This document shows, piece after piece, positions 1 to 9,878 of a DNA stretch of 64,000 nucleotides. A program made the position numbers and the translations under genes. Positions within the stretch are counted from its first letter, which is position 1. Each line of letters starts with the position of its first letter. This DNA comes from Pasteurellaceae bacterium RH1A (GTDB lineage Bacteria > Pseudomonadota > Gammaproteobacteria > Enterobacterales > Pasteurellaceae): positions 372,001 through 436,000 of the forward strand of contig CP015195.1 of assembly GCA_012221805.1 (NCBI GenBank). Direction: 5' to 3'. The notes under the pieces were generated by a model that worked only from the letters and a program-made list of their open reading frames with translations, ran no database searches and was not told where the DNA came from.

Positions 1-2
1 TG

Positions 3-1043
3 CCAAGTATCGGCATGGACCTGAGCACGATTTTCGTCAGCAACACCCGCCTAGCCCCTATTCAAGCTGTGGCCCTGGGCCATCCAGCCACCACCCATTC
101 AGACTTTATTGAATATGTGGTTGTGGAAGATGATTATGTGGGTTCAGAAGACTGCTTTAGCGAAACCCTGCTTCGCCTGCCGAAAGATGCCCTGCCTTAT
201 GTGCCATCATCGTTGGCACCAAGCAGCGTGGAATACCGCCTGCGTGAACATCCAGAAGTGGTTAATATCGGGATTGCTTCCACCACCATGAAGCTCAATC
301 CTTTCTTCTTGAAAGCCTTACAGGCCATTCGTGATCGGGCCAAGGTTAAGGTACATTTCCACTTTGCCCTGGGCCAATCCAGCGGTGTGACCCACCCTTA
401 TGTGGAACGCTTCATTAAGAGCTACCTAGGCGACAGTGCCACAGCCCATGCCCACAGCCCTTACGATCAGTACCTGCGTATCCTGCACAACTGCGATATG
501 ATGCTTAACCCATTCCCGTTTGGCAACACCAACGGCATTATTGATATGGTGACGCTTGGCCTGGTTGGCATCTGCAAAACTGGCCCTGAAGTGCATGAAC
601 ATATTGATGAAGGCCTCTTCAAACGCCTGGGCCTGCCAGAATGGTTGATTGCAGACTCAGCGGATCAGTATGTGGAACGCGCCATTTACCTGGCCGAAAA
701 CCACAAGGAACGCCTGGCCCTACGCCGCCATATTATTGAAAGCAATGGCCTGCAAACCCTCTTTACTGGCGATCCAAGCCCGATGGGCAAGATCTTCCTT
801 GAGAAGGTAGAGGCCCTAGGTGCCAAACCTGCTCCAGCCAAAAAAGCGACCAAGGCCAGCAAAACCACGCAGGCCAAGGTTCAAGAAGCCGCACCAAAAG
901 AGGCGGTCAAGCCAAAAGCAGAGACTAAGCCAAAAGCCGCCGCCAAGCCAAGAACCAAGGCAGCAGCAAGCAAAGAGGCCGTCAAGCAAGAGCTGCTTAA
1001 AGAAGTAGCCAAAAAGGCCAGCAGAACCAAAAAAGCTAGTTAA
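3..1043 (+). CDS. HMW1C-like protein N-glycosyltransferase (GT41), 3' part
   Basis: The reading frame is open from base 3 through the first ATG at 15, and the residues before that ATG (PSIG) fit the family, so the gene starts upstream of the window. The visible part contains the HPATTHSDFIEY segment and the NTNGIIDMVTLGLVG nucleotide-sugar pocket typical of HMW1C/NGT enzymes. In that family these are cytoplasmic enzymes that transfer glucose or galactose from a UDP-sugar to asparagine in N-X-S/T sequons, often of adhesins. The last ~73 residues (from about base 820) are almost only K, A, P, T and E in AAK/KPKA-like repeats, a tail I do not know from characterised members of roughly 620 aa. 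No adhesin partner is visible. The family call is strong; the acceptor and sugar are unknown. Confidence 0.85.
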   Translation, partial: PSIGMDLSTIFVSNTRLAPIQAVALGHPATTHSDFIEYVVVEDDYVGSEDCFSETLLRLPKDALPYVPSSLAPSSVEYRLREHPEVVNIGIASTTMKLNPFFLKALQAIRDRAKVKVHFHFALGQSSGVTHPYVERFIKSYLGDSATAHAHSPYDQYLRILHNCDMMLNPFPFGNTNGIIDMVTLGLVGICKTGPEVHEHIDEGLFKRLGLPEWLIADSADQYVERAIYLAENHKERLALRRHIIESNGLQTLFTGDPSPMGKIFLEKVEALGAKPAPAKKATKASKTTQAKVQEAAPKEAVKPKAETKPKAAAKPRTKAAASKEAVKQELLKEVAKKASRTKKAS

Positions 1044-1049
1044 ACATAA

Positions 1050-1079
1050 GGGCGATTACCTAAGGTAGTCGCCCTTTTT
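1050..1079 (+). terminator. Intrinsic terminator after the N-glycosyltransferase gene
   Basis: An 11-bp stem (GGGCGATTACC with GGTAGTCGCCC, one G-T pair) and a TAA loop are followed by five T residues, a few bases after the stop codon. Confidence 0.85.
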
Positions 1080-1138
1080 ACAGGGGCAAAGCCCCTGAAT
1101 TATTCGTAACCGATTGCGACGAAGTCGCTGTCGGTAAA

Positions 1139-1196
1139 AACAAGCGGTCAAAACCCGCCCAAAATTTGCAAATTTTCAGCCCGAACTTACCGCTTG
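1139..1196. repeat. Inverted pair of Apl-type DNA uptake signals
   Basis: ACAAGCGGTC at 1140 and the reverse-oriented ACCGCTTG near 1189 flank an AAAATTTGCAAATTTTC stretch. This is the core-plus-tail arrangement of the A. pleuropneumoniae-type uptake sequence. Confidence 0.7.
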
Positions 1197-1513
1197 ATCT
1201 GCTTGTCGAAGCTCTTATTAAAGCCTCAATCTACCCCTTTTGGGCAAGCGGCACAAATAGACAAAATCCCTGCTTTTTGCTATCTTGTTCTGCAAATTTC
1301 TCTACAAATTTTCAACAAAATTTGTAATCTTTAAATTCTTGTTGAAAATCAATGAGATAGCTTAATTTATGGCAAGCTGATTTGAGTGGCGAAAGAGGTT
1401 CTTCTGAATTTTGCCGCTTGTGTTTACGGTTAGATTAGGTTAAATTTTCAGCGAATAACGCTTTTTGTTAAAAGGTTGTTATTTATCATTCACTCATCAA
1501 AAAGGAAAAGACT
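1197..1513. other. aceE upstream region with an inverted repeat
   Basis: This non-coding, AT-rich stretch precedes aceE. It contains an 11-bp perfect inverted repeat, ATTTTCAACAA (1308-1318) and TTGTTGAAAAT (1339-1349), separated by 20 bases, which could be an operator or a hairpin. It does not match the PdhR box of E. coli that I know. A ribosome site (AAAAAGGAAAAG) sits just before the aceE ATG. I could not assign a promoter with confidence. Confidence 0.4.
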
Positions 1514-4171
1514 ATGTCAGAATTATTAGCTCATGACGTAGATCCATTCGAAACTCAAGAATGGTTAGACTCAGTTAATTCTCTTGTGAAAGAAGAAGGT
1601 TCTGAGCGTGCGCAATTTATTATTCAACAAGTAATGCAACACGCTCGCACTCAGGGCGTTAGCCTCCCTTCAGGTGTAACCACCGATTATGTCAATACAA
1701 TCCCTGTTTCAGAGCAACCTGTTTACCCTGGTAACCAAGAGATCGAGCGTCGTATCCGTTCTGCGGTGCGTTGGAACGCCATTGCTATGGTGCTGCGTAG
1801 TCAGAAGAAAGATCTGGATTTAGGCGGCCATATTTCAACCTTCCAATCTGCGGCTACCATGTATGAAGTCTGCTTCAACCACTTCTTTAAAGCAGCCACA
1901 GACAAGGACGGCGGTGACTTAGTTTACTCCCAAGGCCACGCTGCCCCAGGTATCTATGCCCGTTCTTTCCTCGAAGGCCGTTTAACTGCTGAACAGTTAG
2001 ACAACTTCCGCCAAGAAGCCTTTACTGACGGTTTATCTTCCTACCCACACCCGAAACTCATGCCTGACTACTGGCAGTTCTCTACCGTTTCCATGGGTTT
2101 AGGCCCGGTAAACGCCATCTACCAAGCCCGTTTCCTCAAATATCTTGAGAACCGTGGCATTAAAGACACCTCTGGCCAAACCGTTTACGCCTTCTTGGGT
2201 GACGGTGAGATGGACGAAATCGAGTCCAAAGGCGCCTTAACCGTTGCAGGCCGTGAGAAATTAGACAACCTTATCTTCGTGATCAGCTGTAACCTCCAAC
2301 GCTTGGACGGCCCAGTAAATGGTAACGGTAAAATCGTTCAAGAGCTTGAAGGCCTCTTCACGGGTGCAGGCTGGGAAGTGATCAAGGTTCTATGGGGCAG
2401 CGGTTGGGATAAACTCTTCGCCAAAGACACTTCAGGCAAACTTGCCCAGCTTATGATGGAAGTGGTTGATGGTGACTACCTGACCTTCAAGTCTAAAGAC
2501 GGTGCTTATGTGCGTGAACACTTCTTCGGTCGCTACCCAGAAACAGCTGCCCTGGTTGCAGACATGACAGACGATGAAATCTGGGCCTTACGCCGTGGTG
2601 CACACGACAGCGAAAAAATGTACGCTGCCTTTGAACGTGCTAAAAAATCCAACAAACCAGCGGTTATCTTAGCCCACCAAGTGAAGGGTTATAAGATCCC
2701 AGAAGCGGAAAGTAAAAACACTGCCCACCAGTCTAAAAAAATGTCAGCCGAAAGCTTGCGTGGCTTCCGTGACTACTTCCACCTGCCATTGACCGATGAA
2801 CAAGTGGAAAACTTAGAATATGTAACCTTCCCAGAAGGCTCTGAGGAATACAACTACCTCCACGGCCACCGTCAGGCTTTAGATGGTTACTTGCCAGCTC
2901 GTCGTAAGCAATTCGACATTGAGTACAAAGTGCCAGCCCTTGCTGACTTCCAAGCCTTGCTTGAAGAACAACCACGCGGCATTTCAACCACCATGGCCTT
3001 TAGCCGTGTCTTGAACACCCTACTCAAAGACAAAAACATCGGCAAAACCATCGTGCCAATCATTGCGGACGAAGCCCGTACCTTTGGTATGGAAGGTCTC
3101 TTCCGTCAAATCGGTATCTACAATCCAGCCGGCCAAAACTACGTGCCATCAGACCGTGATCTCGTGGCCTACTACCGTGAAGCCAAAGACGGCCAAGTAC
3201 TACAAGAAGGTATCAACGAATTAGGTGCAACCGCCTCTTGGGTAGCGGCTGCGACTTCTTACTCGGTCAATAACCAACCGATGATCCCATTCTTCATCTA
3301 CTACTCCATGTTCGGTTTCCAACGTGTGGGTGATATGATGTGGTTGGCGGGTGACCAATTAGCCCGTGGCTTTATGATCGGTGGTACCTCAGGCCGTACA
3401 ACCTTAAACGGTGAAGGCTTGCAGCACGAAGACGGCCACAGCCACATTCAAGCAGGCGTTATCCCGAACTGTGTCACCTACGACCCAGCCTTCGCCTTTG
3501 AGGTTGCGGTGATCGTCCAAGACGGTATCAACCGTATGTACGGTGAAAAACAAGAAGACGTCTTCTACTACATCACCACCCTCAACGAAGTGACCGAGCA
3601 ACCAGCCATGCCGGCCGGTGCAGAAGAAGGTATCCGTAAGGGTCTCTACAAGTTTGAAACTGTAGAAGGTAAGGGTAAAGGCCGTGTTCAATTATTAAGC
3701 TCTGGTGCCATTATGCGTCATGTGCGTGAAGCAGCTAAGATTCTTGCCAACGACTACGGCGTAACTGCCGATGTCTTCAGTGCCCCATCTTTCAACGAGC
3801 TTGCTCGTGAAGGTAACGACGCTGCCCGCTGGAACTTGCTCCACCCAACTGAAGAACAACGTGTACCGTATGTCGCTCAAGTCTTGGCTGATGTACCAAC
3901 CGTGGCTTCAACCGACTACATGAAACTTTACGCCGAGCAAATCCGTGCCTTCGTACCAAGCAAACACTACCATGTGTTAGGTACTGACGGTTTCGGCCGT
4001 TCAGACAGCCGTGCTAACCTACGTGAACACTTCGAAGTGGATGAGCGTTATGTCGTGGTTGCAGCCCTTACCCAACTTGCCAACGAAGGCACAGTGGATC
4101 GTAAAGTGGTTGCCGAAGCCATCACTAAATTTGGCTTGAACGTGGATCGCATTAACCCGTTATATGCCTAA
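1514..4171 (+). CDS. aceE: Pyruvate dehydrogenase E1 component
   Basis: This is the homodimeric thiamine-diphosphate E1 of the pyruvate dehydrogenase complex. It decarboxylates pyruvate and passes the acetyl group to the lipoyl arms of AceF. The protein is 885 aa, close to the 887 aa of E. coli. The TPP/Mg motif GDGEMDE followed by the SKGALTVAGREKLDN segment is present, as are the CNLQRLDGPVNGNGK and GRTTLNGEGLQHEDGHSH segments of the family. The start has a good ribosome site 5-10 bases upstream. aceF follows 104 bp downstream and lpdA after that, the usual pdh operon. No pdhR homologue lies immediately upstream in this window. Nothing looks damaged. Confidence 0.97.
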   Translation: MSELLAHDVDPFETQEWLDSVNSLVKEEGSERAQFIIQQVMQHARTQGVSLPSGVTTDYVNTIPVSEQPVYPGNQEIERRIRSAVRWNAIAMVLRSQKKDLDLGGHISTFQSAATMYEVCFNHFFKAATDKDGGDLVYSQGHAAPGIYARSFLEGRLTAEQLDNFRQEAFTDGLSSYPHPKLMPDYWQFSTVSMGLGPVNAIYQARFLKYLENRGIKDTSGQTVYAFLGDGEMDEIESKGALTVAGREKLDNLIFVISCNLQRLDGPVNGNGKIVQELEGLFTGAGWEVIKVLWGSGWDKLFAKDTSGKLAQLMMEVVDGDYLTFKSKDGAYVREHFFGRYPETAALVADMTDDEIWALRRGAHDSEKMYAAFERAKKSNKPAVILAHQVKGYKIPEAESKNTAHQSKKMSAESLRGFRDYFHLPLTDEQVENLEYVTFPEGSEEYNYLHGHRQALDGYLPARRKQFDIEYKVPALADFQALLEEQPRGISTTMAFSRVLNTLLKDKNIGKTIVPIIADEARTFGMEGLFRQIGIYNPAGQNYVPSDRDLVAYYREAKDGQVLQEGINELGATASWVAAATSYSVNNQPMIPFFIYYSMFGFQRVGDMMWLAGDQLARGFMIGGTSGRTTLNGEGLQHEDGHSHIQAGVIPNCVTYDPAFAFEVAVIVQDGINRMYGEKQEDVFYYITTLNEVTEQPAMPAGAEEGIRKGLYKFETVEGKGKGRVQLLSSGAIMRHVREAAKILANDYGVTADVFSAPSFNELAREGNDAARWNLLHPTEEQRVPYVAQVLADVPTVASTDYMKLYAEQIRAFVPSKHYHVLGTDGFGRSDSRANLREHFEVDERYVVVAALTQLANEGTVDRKVVAEAITKFGLNVDRINPLYA

Positions 4172-4179
4172 TATTTGAT

Positions 4180-4241
4180 GGCGCCAGCGTCCACGCTGGT
4201 GCCTATTAAATACCTCTGGCACCAGCGTGGACGCTGGCGCC
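4180..4241. repeat. 24-bp perfect inverted repeat between aceE and aceF (dispersed palindrome family)
   Basis: The arm at 4180-4203 (GGCGCCAGCG...GCTGGTGCC) is the exact reverse complement of the arm at 4218-4241, with a 14-base loop. Each arm is itself nearly palindromic. The same 24-mer is found alone at 32136-32159 and, with one change, at 45204-45227. It lacks a T run, so it may act as an mRNA-stabilising hairpin rather than a terminator. Confidence 0.85.
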
Positions 4242-4275
4242 AGCATTACAAAATTTTCCAAAAGGAAAAATCAAA

Positions 4276-6186
4276 ATGTCAAAACAAATTCAAATTCCTG
4301 ATATTGGTAGCGATGAAGTTACCGTAACTGAAGTGATGGTCAAAGTGGGTGATACCATCGAAGCCGATCAATCTGTTATCAACGTTGAGGGCGACAAGGC
4401 CTCTATGGAAGTGCCAGCCCCAGAAGCGGGTGTGGTCAAAGAAGTTTTAGTCAAGGTGGGCGATAAGGTGACTACTGGCACCCCTATGCTAGTTTTAGAG
4501 GCAGCGGGTAGCGCAGAAGCTCCAGCCGCCGCTCCAGCTCAAGCAGTAGCACCTGCCCCGGCGGCCGCACCAGCTGCCGCTTCTGTGGTAGAAGTCAATG
4601 TGCCAGACATCGGTTCTGACGAAGTCAACGTAACCGACATTATGGTTAAAGTGGGCGACACGGTTGAGGTAGATCAGTCCATCATCAACGTAGAAGGCGA
4701 CAAGGCCTCTATGGAAGTTCCAGCCCCAGTTGCTGGCGTGGTGAAAGAAATCCTTATCAACGTGGGCGACAAGGTTGTCACTGGCAAACTTATTATGAAA
4801 TTTGAAGTAGCGGGTGCTGCCCCTGCGGCAGCGGCGCCACAAGCTGAAGCAGCTGCACCAGCCGCGCCAGTTGCCTCTGCGGTGAAAGATGTTAATGTAC
4901 CAGACATCGGTGGCGATGAAGTTAATGTAACCGAAATCATGGTGAAAGTGGGCGATACCATTGCTGAAGAACAATCTCTTATCACGGTTGAAGGTGACAA
5001 GGCCTCTATGGAAGTGCCTGCGCCATTTGCCGGCGTAGTTAAAGAAATCCTGGTCAAATCAGGCGACAAGGTTTCAACTGGCTCACTTATTATGCGCTTT
5101 GAAGTACAAGGTGCAGCCCCTGCTCCAGCAGCGGCGCCTGCCCAAGCAGCCCCAGCACCACAAGCTGCTGCACCAGCCGCAGCCCCTGCTCAATCAGGCA
5201 ATGTGTCTGGTCTTAGCCAAGAACAAGTGGTGGCAAGTGCTGGCTATGCCCACGCTACCCCAGTTATCCGCCGTCTCGCCCGTGAATTTGGCGTGAACCT
5301 AGACCGTGTGAAAGGCACAGGCCGTAAGGGTCGCATTGTTAAAGAAGACATCCAAGCCTATGTGAAGAGCGCAGTACAAGTCTTTGAAGACATCAAGGCC
5401 GGCAAGGCGCCAGCAGGTTCAGGTGTGGCCAACGGTGCAGGCCTAGGCCTACTCCCATGGCCGAAAGTAGACTTCAGCAAGTTTGGTGAAGTGGAAGAGG
5501 TGGAATTAAGCCGGATCAATAAGATCTCAGGTGCTAACCTCCACCGTAACTGGGTCATGATCCCGCACGTTACCCATTTCGACCGCACCGACATTACGGA
5601 TTTAGAAAACTTCCGTAAAGAGCAAAACAAACTGGCTGAAAAACAAAAATTAGACGTGAAAATCACCCCAGTGGTCTTCATTATGAAAGCGGTAGCCAAG
5701 GCACTTGAAGCCTTCCCACGCTTCAACAGCTCTATTTCTGAAGATGGCCAAAAACTCACGCTCAAAAAATACATCAACATCGGCGTGGCGGTGGATACAC
5801 CAAACGGCCTCGTTGTACCTGTGTTCAAAAACGTAAACAAGAAAGGCATTATCGAGCTTTCCCGTGAATTGATGGAAGTGTCTAAGAAGGCCCGTGACGG
5901 TAAATTAACAGCCTCTGATATGCAGGGTGGTTGCTTTACCATCTCCAGCCTAGGCGGCATCGGCACAACCCACTTTGCCCCAATCGTGAATGCGCCTGAA
6001 GTGGCCATTCTTGGTGTGTCTAAGTCTGAAATGGCACCAGTTTGGAACGGTAAAGAGTTTGAGCCACGCTTAATGTTGCCTGTTTCCCTCTCCTTCGACC
6101 ACCGTGTGATCGATGGCGCGGACGGCGCAAGATTCTTAAGCTACATGAACGGCGTCTTAGCAGACATTCGTCGTTTAGTGATGTAA
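4276..6186 (+). CDS. aceF: Pyruvate dehydrogenase E2, dihydrolipoyl acetyltransferase with three lipoyl domains
   Basis: This is the core of the pyruvate dehydrogenase complex and transfers acetyl groups from lipoyl arms to CoA. The 636-aa protein has three tandem lipoyl domains, each with the [11 protein letters not shown] lipoylation motif (first lysine at residue 41, the others about 105 residues apart), joined by Ala/Pro-rich linkers. These are followed by the E1/E3-binding domain ([14 protein letters not shown], about 330-370) and the catalytic domain ending in the [15 protein letters not shown] active-site motif. Three lipoyl domains match the E. coli type. It lies between aceE and lpdA on the same strand and starts after an AAAGGAAAAA ribosome site. 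The linkers generate long meaningless open frames on the other strand. Confidence 0.97.
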   Translation: MSKQIQIPDIGSDEVTVTEVMVKVGDTIEADQSVINVEGDKASMEVPAPEAGVVKEVLVKVGDKVTTGTPMLVLEAAGSAEAPAAAPAQAVAPAPAAAPAAASVVEVNVPDIGSDEVNVTDIMVKVGDTVEVDQSIINVEGDKASMEVPAPVAGVVKEILINVGDKVVTGKLIMKFEVAGAAPAAAAPQAEAAAPAAPVASAVKDVNVPDIGGDEVNVTEIMVKVGDTIAEEQSLITVEGDKASMEVPAPFAGVVKEILVKSGDKVSTGSLIMRFEVQGAAPAPAAAPAQAAPAPQAAAPAAAPAQSGNVSGLSQEQVVASAGYAHATPVIRRLAREFGVNLDRVKGTGRKGRIVKEDIQAYVKSAVQVFEDIKAGKAPAGSGVANGAGLGLLPWPKVDFSKFGEVEEVELSRINKISGANLHRNWVMIPHVTHFDRTDITDLENFRKEQNKLAEKQKLDVKITPVVFIMKAVAKALEAFPRFNSSISEDGQKLTLKKYINIGVAVDTPNGLVVPVFKNVNKKGIIELSRELMEVSKKARDGKLTASDMQGGCFTISSLGGIGTTHFAPIVNAPEVAILGVSKSEMAPVWNGKEFEPRLMLPVSLSFDHRVIDGADGARFLSYMNGVLADIRRLVM

Positions 6187-6303
6187 TCCACAAGCGGTCG
6201 TTTTTGCAAGAAAATCTGCAAATCCGACCGCTTTTGATAAAAGCGTAGGGTGCGTGTAAACGCACCAAATGTACAAAAAACGGTGCGTGCGAACGCACCC
6301 TAC
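6187..6303. repeat. Uptake-signal pair plus imperfect GTAGGGTGCGT inverted repeat
   Basis: 6189-6234 holds an ACAAGCGGTC core and its inverted partner around TTTTTGCAAG. 6245-6266 (GTAGGGTGCGT...CGCACC) and 6282-6303 (GGTGCG...GCACCCTAC) form a 22-bp imperfect inverted repeat (17 of 22) ending just before the lpdA ribosome site. It resembles a small mobile palindrome rather than a terminator. Confidence 0.65.
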
Positions 6304-6315
6304 TAAGGAAACTCT

Positions 6316-7740
6316 ATGAGCAAAGAAATCAAAACCCAAGTGGTGGTACTTGGTGCAGGCCCTGCGGGCTACTCGGCGGCCTTCCGTTGTGCAGACTTAG
6401 GCTTAGAAACCGTGATCGTTGAACGCTACCCAACCCTAGGTGGGGTTTGCTTAAACGTGGGTTGTATCCCATCAAAAGCCCTTCTTCATGTGGCTAAAGT
6501 AATTGAAGAAGCCAAACACGCTGAGAAAAACGGCGTGACCTTTGGCGAGCCAACCATCGATTTAGATAAGGTTCGTGCAGGTAAAGAAGCGGTTGTAGCT
6601 AAATTAACAGGCGGCTTGGCAGGCATGGCCAAACAGCGTAAAGTAACCGTGGTAGAAGGCTTAGCGACCTTTGCTGACTCCAACACCCTTGTTGCTCGTG
6701 ACCGTGATGGCAACCCAACCACCATCAAGTTCGACAACGCTATCATTGCGGCAGGTTCACGCCCAATCCAACTTCCATTTATTCCACACGAAGATCCACG
6801 TGTATGGGATTCAACAGACGCCCTTAAACTCAAAGAAGTGCCGAAAAAACTCCTTATCATGGGTGGCGGTATCATCGGTTTAGAGATGGGTACGGTTTAC
6901 AACTCCCTCGGTTCAGAAGTGGAAGTGGTGGAAATGTTCGACCAAGTGATTCCAGCAGCCGATAAAGACGTGGTAGCCATCTACACCAAACAAATCGAGA
7001 AAAAATTCAAGCTCATGCTTGAAACCAAGGTAACCGCTGTTGAAGCTAAAGACGACGGTATCTATGTGTCTATGGAAGGTAAGGCTTGCAACGATACCAA
7101 ACGCTATGATGCGGTGCTTGTTGCTATCGGCCGTGTACCAAACGGCAAACTCATTGACGCAGGCAAGGCTGGCGTGAATGTGGACGACCGTGGTTTTATC
7201 GCTGTTGATAAACAAATGCGTACCAACGTGCCACACATCTTCGCTATCGGCGACATCGTAGGCCAACCAATGTTAGCCCATAAGGGCGTACACGAAGGCC
7301 ACGTAGCGGCTGAAGTGATTGCCGGCCAAAAACACTACTTCGACCCGAAAGTGATTCCATCCATCGCCTACACCGAGCCAGAAGTAGCCTGGGTGGGTAA
7401 AACCGAGAAAGAGTGTAAGCAAGAAGGCCTCAACTACGAAGTGGCCAAGTTCCCTTGGGCAGCCTCTGGCCGTGCTATCGCTTCTGAATGTTCAGAAGGT
7501 ATGACCAAACTCATCTTCGACAAAGACACCCACCGTGTATTAGGTGGTGCCATTGTGGGTTCAAACGGCGGCGAACTCTTAGGCGAAATCGGCCTGGCCA
7601 TCGAAATGGGTTGTGATGCAGAAGACATCGCTCTCACCATCCATGCTCACCCAACCCTACACGAATCTGTAGGCTTGGCGGCAGAAGTGTTTGAAGGCTC
7701 CATTACTGACCTTCCAAATGCCAAAGCCAAGAAAAAATAA
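6316..7740 (+). CDS. lpdA: Dihydrolipoamide dehydrogenase (E3)
   Basis: This FAD enzyme reoxidises dihydrolipoamide for the pyruvate dehydrogenase complex, and in this family for 2-oxoglutarate dehydrogenase and glycine cleavage too, giving NADH. The protein is 474 aa. It shows the FAD dinucleotide motif VLGAGPAGYS near the N terminus, the redox disulphide GGVCLNVGC (Cys45 and Cys50), the NAD motif GGGIIGLEMG and the C-terminal His-Glu pair in HAHPTLHESV. It is the third gene of the pdh operon, with a clear AAGGAAA ribosome site, and is followed by a strong terminator. No anomalies. Confidence 0.97.
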   Translation: MSKEIKTQVVVLGAGPAGYSAAFRCADLGLETVIVERYPTLGGVCLNVGCIPSKALLHVAKVIEEAKHAEKNGVTFGEPTIDLDKVRAGKEAVVAKLTGGLAGMAKQRKVTVVEGLATFADSNTLVARDRDGNPTTIKFDNAIIAAGSRPIQLPFIPHEDPRVWDSTDALKLKEVPKKLLIMGGGIIGLEMGTVYNSLGSEVEVVEMFDQVIPAADKDVVAIYTKQIEKKFKLMLETKVTAVEAKDDGIYVSMEGKACNDTKRYDAVLVAIGRVPNGKLIDAGKAGVNVDDRGFIAVDKQMRTNVPHIFAIGDIVGQPMLAHKGVHEGHVAAEVIAGQKHYFDPKVIPSIAYTEPEVAWVGKTEKECKQEGLNYEVAKFPWAASGRAIASECSEGMTKLIFDKDTHRVLGGAIVGSNGGELLGEIGLAIEMGCDAEDIALTIHAHPTLHESVGLAAEVFEGSITDLPNAKAKKK

Positions 7741-7751
7741 GGCTTAAAAGC

Positions 7752-7781
7752 AAAAATGGCACGCTCGAAGCGTGCCATTTT

Positions 7782-7783
<2 letters not shown>
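7752..7783. terminator. Bidirectional terminator between lpdA and murQ
   Basis: AAAAATGGCACGCT (7752-7765) pairs perfectly with AGCGTGCCATTTTT (7769-7782) across a CGA loop. A and T runs flank it on both sides, so it can end both convergent transcripts; it overlaps the murQ stop codon. Confidence 0.9.
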
Positions 7784-8714
<931 letters not shown>

Positions 8715-8766
8715 TTAAAAGCACTAGGGTACAATAAGGCCATTATAAATGAAACGAGAAGATTGA

Positions 8767-9717
8767 ATGAACAAGTTAAGAATTATTTTCGCTGGCACGC
8801 CTGATTTTGCGGCCACCCACCTTCAGGCCCTCTTGGATTCAGACCATGAGGTCATTGCCGTTTACACCCAGCCTGATAGGCCTGCAGGACGAGGCAATAA
8901 ATTGCAGGCTAGCCCGGTTAAACTCTTGGCAGAAGCAAATGGCTTACCGGTCTATCAGCCGAAATCCCTACGCAAGGAAGAGGCCCAGGCAGAATTGGCT
9001 GCCTTGAAGGCCGATGTGATGGTGGTAGTGGCTTATGGCCTGATTCTGCCTGAAGCCGTACTGAATGCCCCACGCTTGGGCTGCCTCAATGTGCACGGCT
9101 CCCTCCTGCCTCGCTGGCGGGGGGCGGCCCCGATTCAGCGGGCCATTTGGGCAGGCGACAAGGAAACCGGCATTACCATTATGCAGATGGACGTGGGCTT
9201 GGACACGGGCCATATGCTGCATAAGGTGACAACCCCGATTGAGCCTACTGAAACTTCCGCCTCCCTCTATCACAAACTGGCCCAGCTGGCCCCACCTGCC
9301 TTGCTTGAGGTCTTAAACGGCCTAGAAAGCGGCAAGTTCCTGCCTGAAAAACAGGACGATGAGCTGGCCAATTATGCCGAAAAACTAACCAAGGAAGAGG
9401 CCAAGTTGGATTGGAACCTGCCAGCCCAGCAGCTCGAACGCAATATCCGAGCCTTCAACCCGGCCCCTGTGGCCTATTTGACTGTGGAGGTCAATGGCAA
9501 GGAAGAGCGGGTTAAGGTTTATGGGGCTGAGGTCTTGCCACATCAGGCGAAAGAGGCGGGGACTGTATTGGCCTTTGATCGCAAAGGGCTGCAAATTGCC
9601 ACCTCAGCAGGCGTGCTGAATATCACTCAATTACAGCCACAGGGTAAGAAACCGATGACAGTGCAGGATTTCCTGAATGGACGGGGGGATTGGTTTGAAG
9701 TGGGGGAGAGGATCTAG
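8767..9717 (+). CDS. fmt: Methionyl-tRNA formyltransferase
   Basis: Fmt formylates initiator Met-tRNA using 10-formyl-tetrahydrofolate. The 316-aa protein starts with the formyltransferase fold and contains the [13 protein letters not shown] signature. The catalytic Asn108 and His110 lie in CLNVHGS and the Asp in [10 protein letters not shown], followed by the C-terminal tRNA-binding domain. In many Pasteurellaceae and enterics fmt follows def; here no def gene is adjacent and fmt is divergent from murQ. The start is preceded by ACGAGAAGATTG. Confidence 0.96.
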   Translation: MNKLRIIFAGTPDFAATHLQALLDSDHEVIAVYTQPDRPAGRGNKLQASPVKLLAEANGLPVYQPKSLRKEEAQAELAALKADVMVVVAYGLILPEAVLNAPRLGCLNVHGSLLPRWRGAAPIQRAIWAGDKETGITIMQMDVGLDTGHMLHKVTTPIEPTETSASLYHKLAQLAPPALLEVLNGLESGKFLPEKQDDELANYAEKLTKEEAKLDWNLPAQQLERNIRAFNPAPVAYLTVEVNGKEERVKVYGAEVLPHQAKEAGTVLAFDRKGLQIATSAGVLNITQLQPQGKKPMTVQDFLNGRGDWFEVGERI

Positions 9718-9878
9718 GTAAGCCCTAGTATTTGCTTAAATTTCAGCAAACAAGTGTCTTTATTTGATCTCGCTATGCTTTAAGCTATTTGGAATTGAGG
9801 CCAGATAGATTAGCATAGCGACCCATTTTCACTTAGGGAAATGGTTAACCTATCATGACACTATAAGAAGGATAAGCA
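9718..9878. other. Intergenic region, fmt to antiporter gene
   Basis: There are 161 bp without a convincing gene, terminator or repeat. An AGAAGGATAAGC ribosome site lies just before the next ATG. Confidence 0.5.

Noticed and set aside
4178..4246. Transcription terminator between aceE and aceF
   Set aside because: The hairpin has no T run and the genes form one complex, so I treat it as a dispersed palindrome that may stabilise mRNA.
4495..6008. Minus-strand frames of 131-216 codons in aceF
   Set aside because: They mirror the lipoyl repeats and Ala/Pro linkers; no ribosome sites and low-complexity composition.
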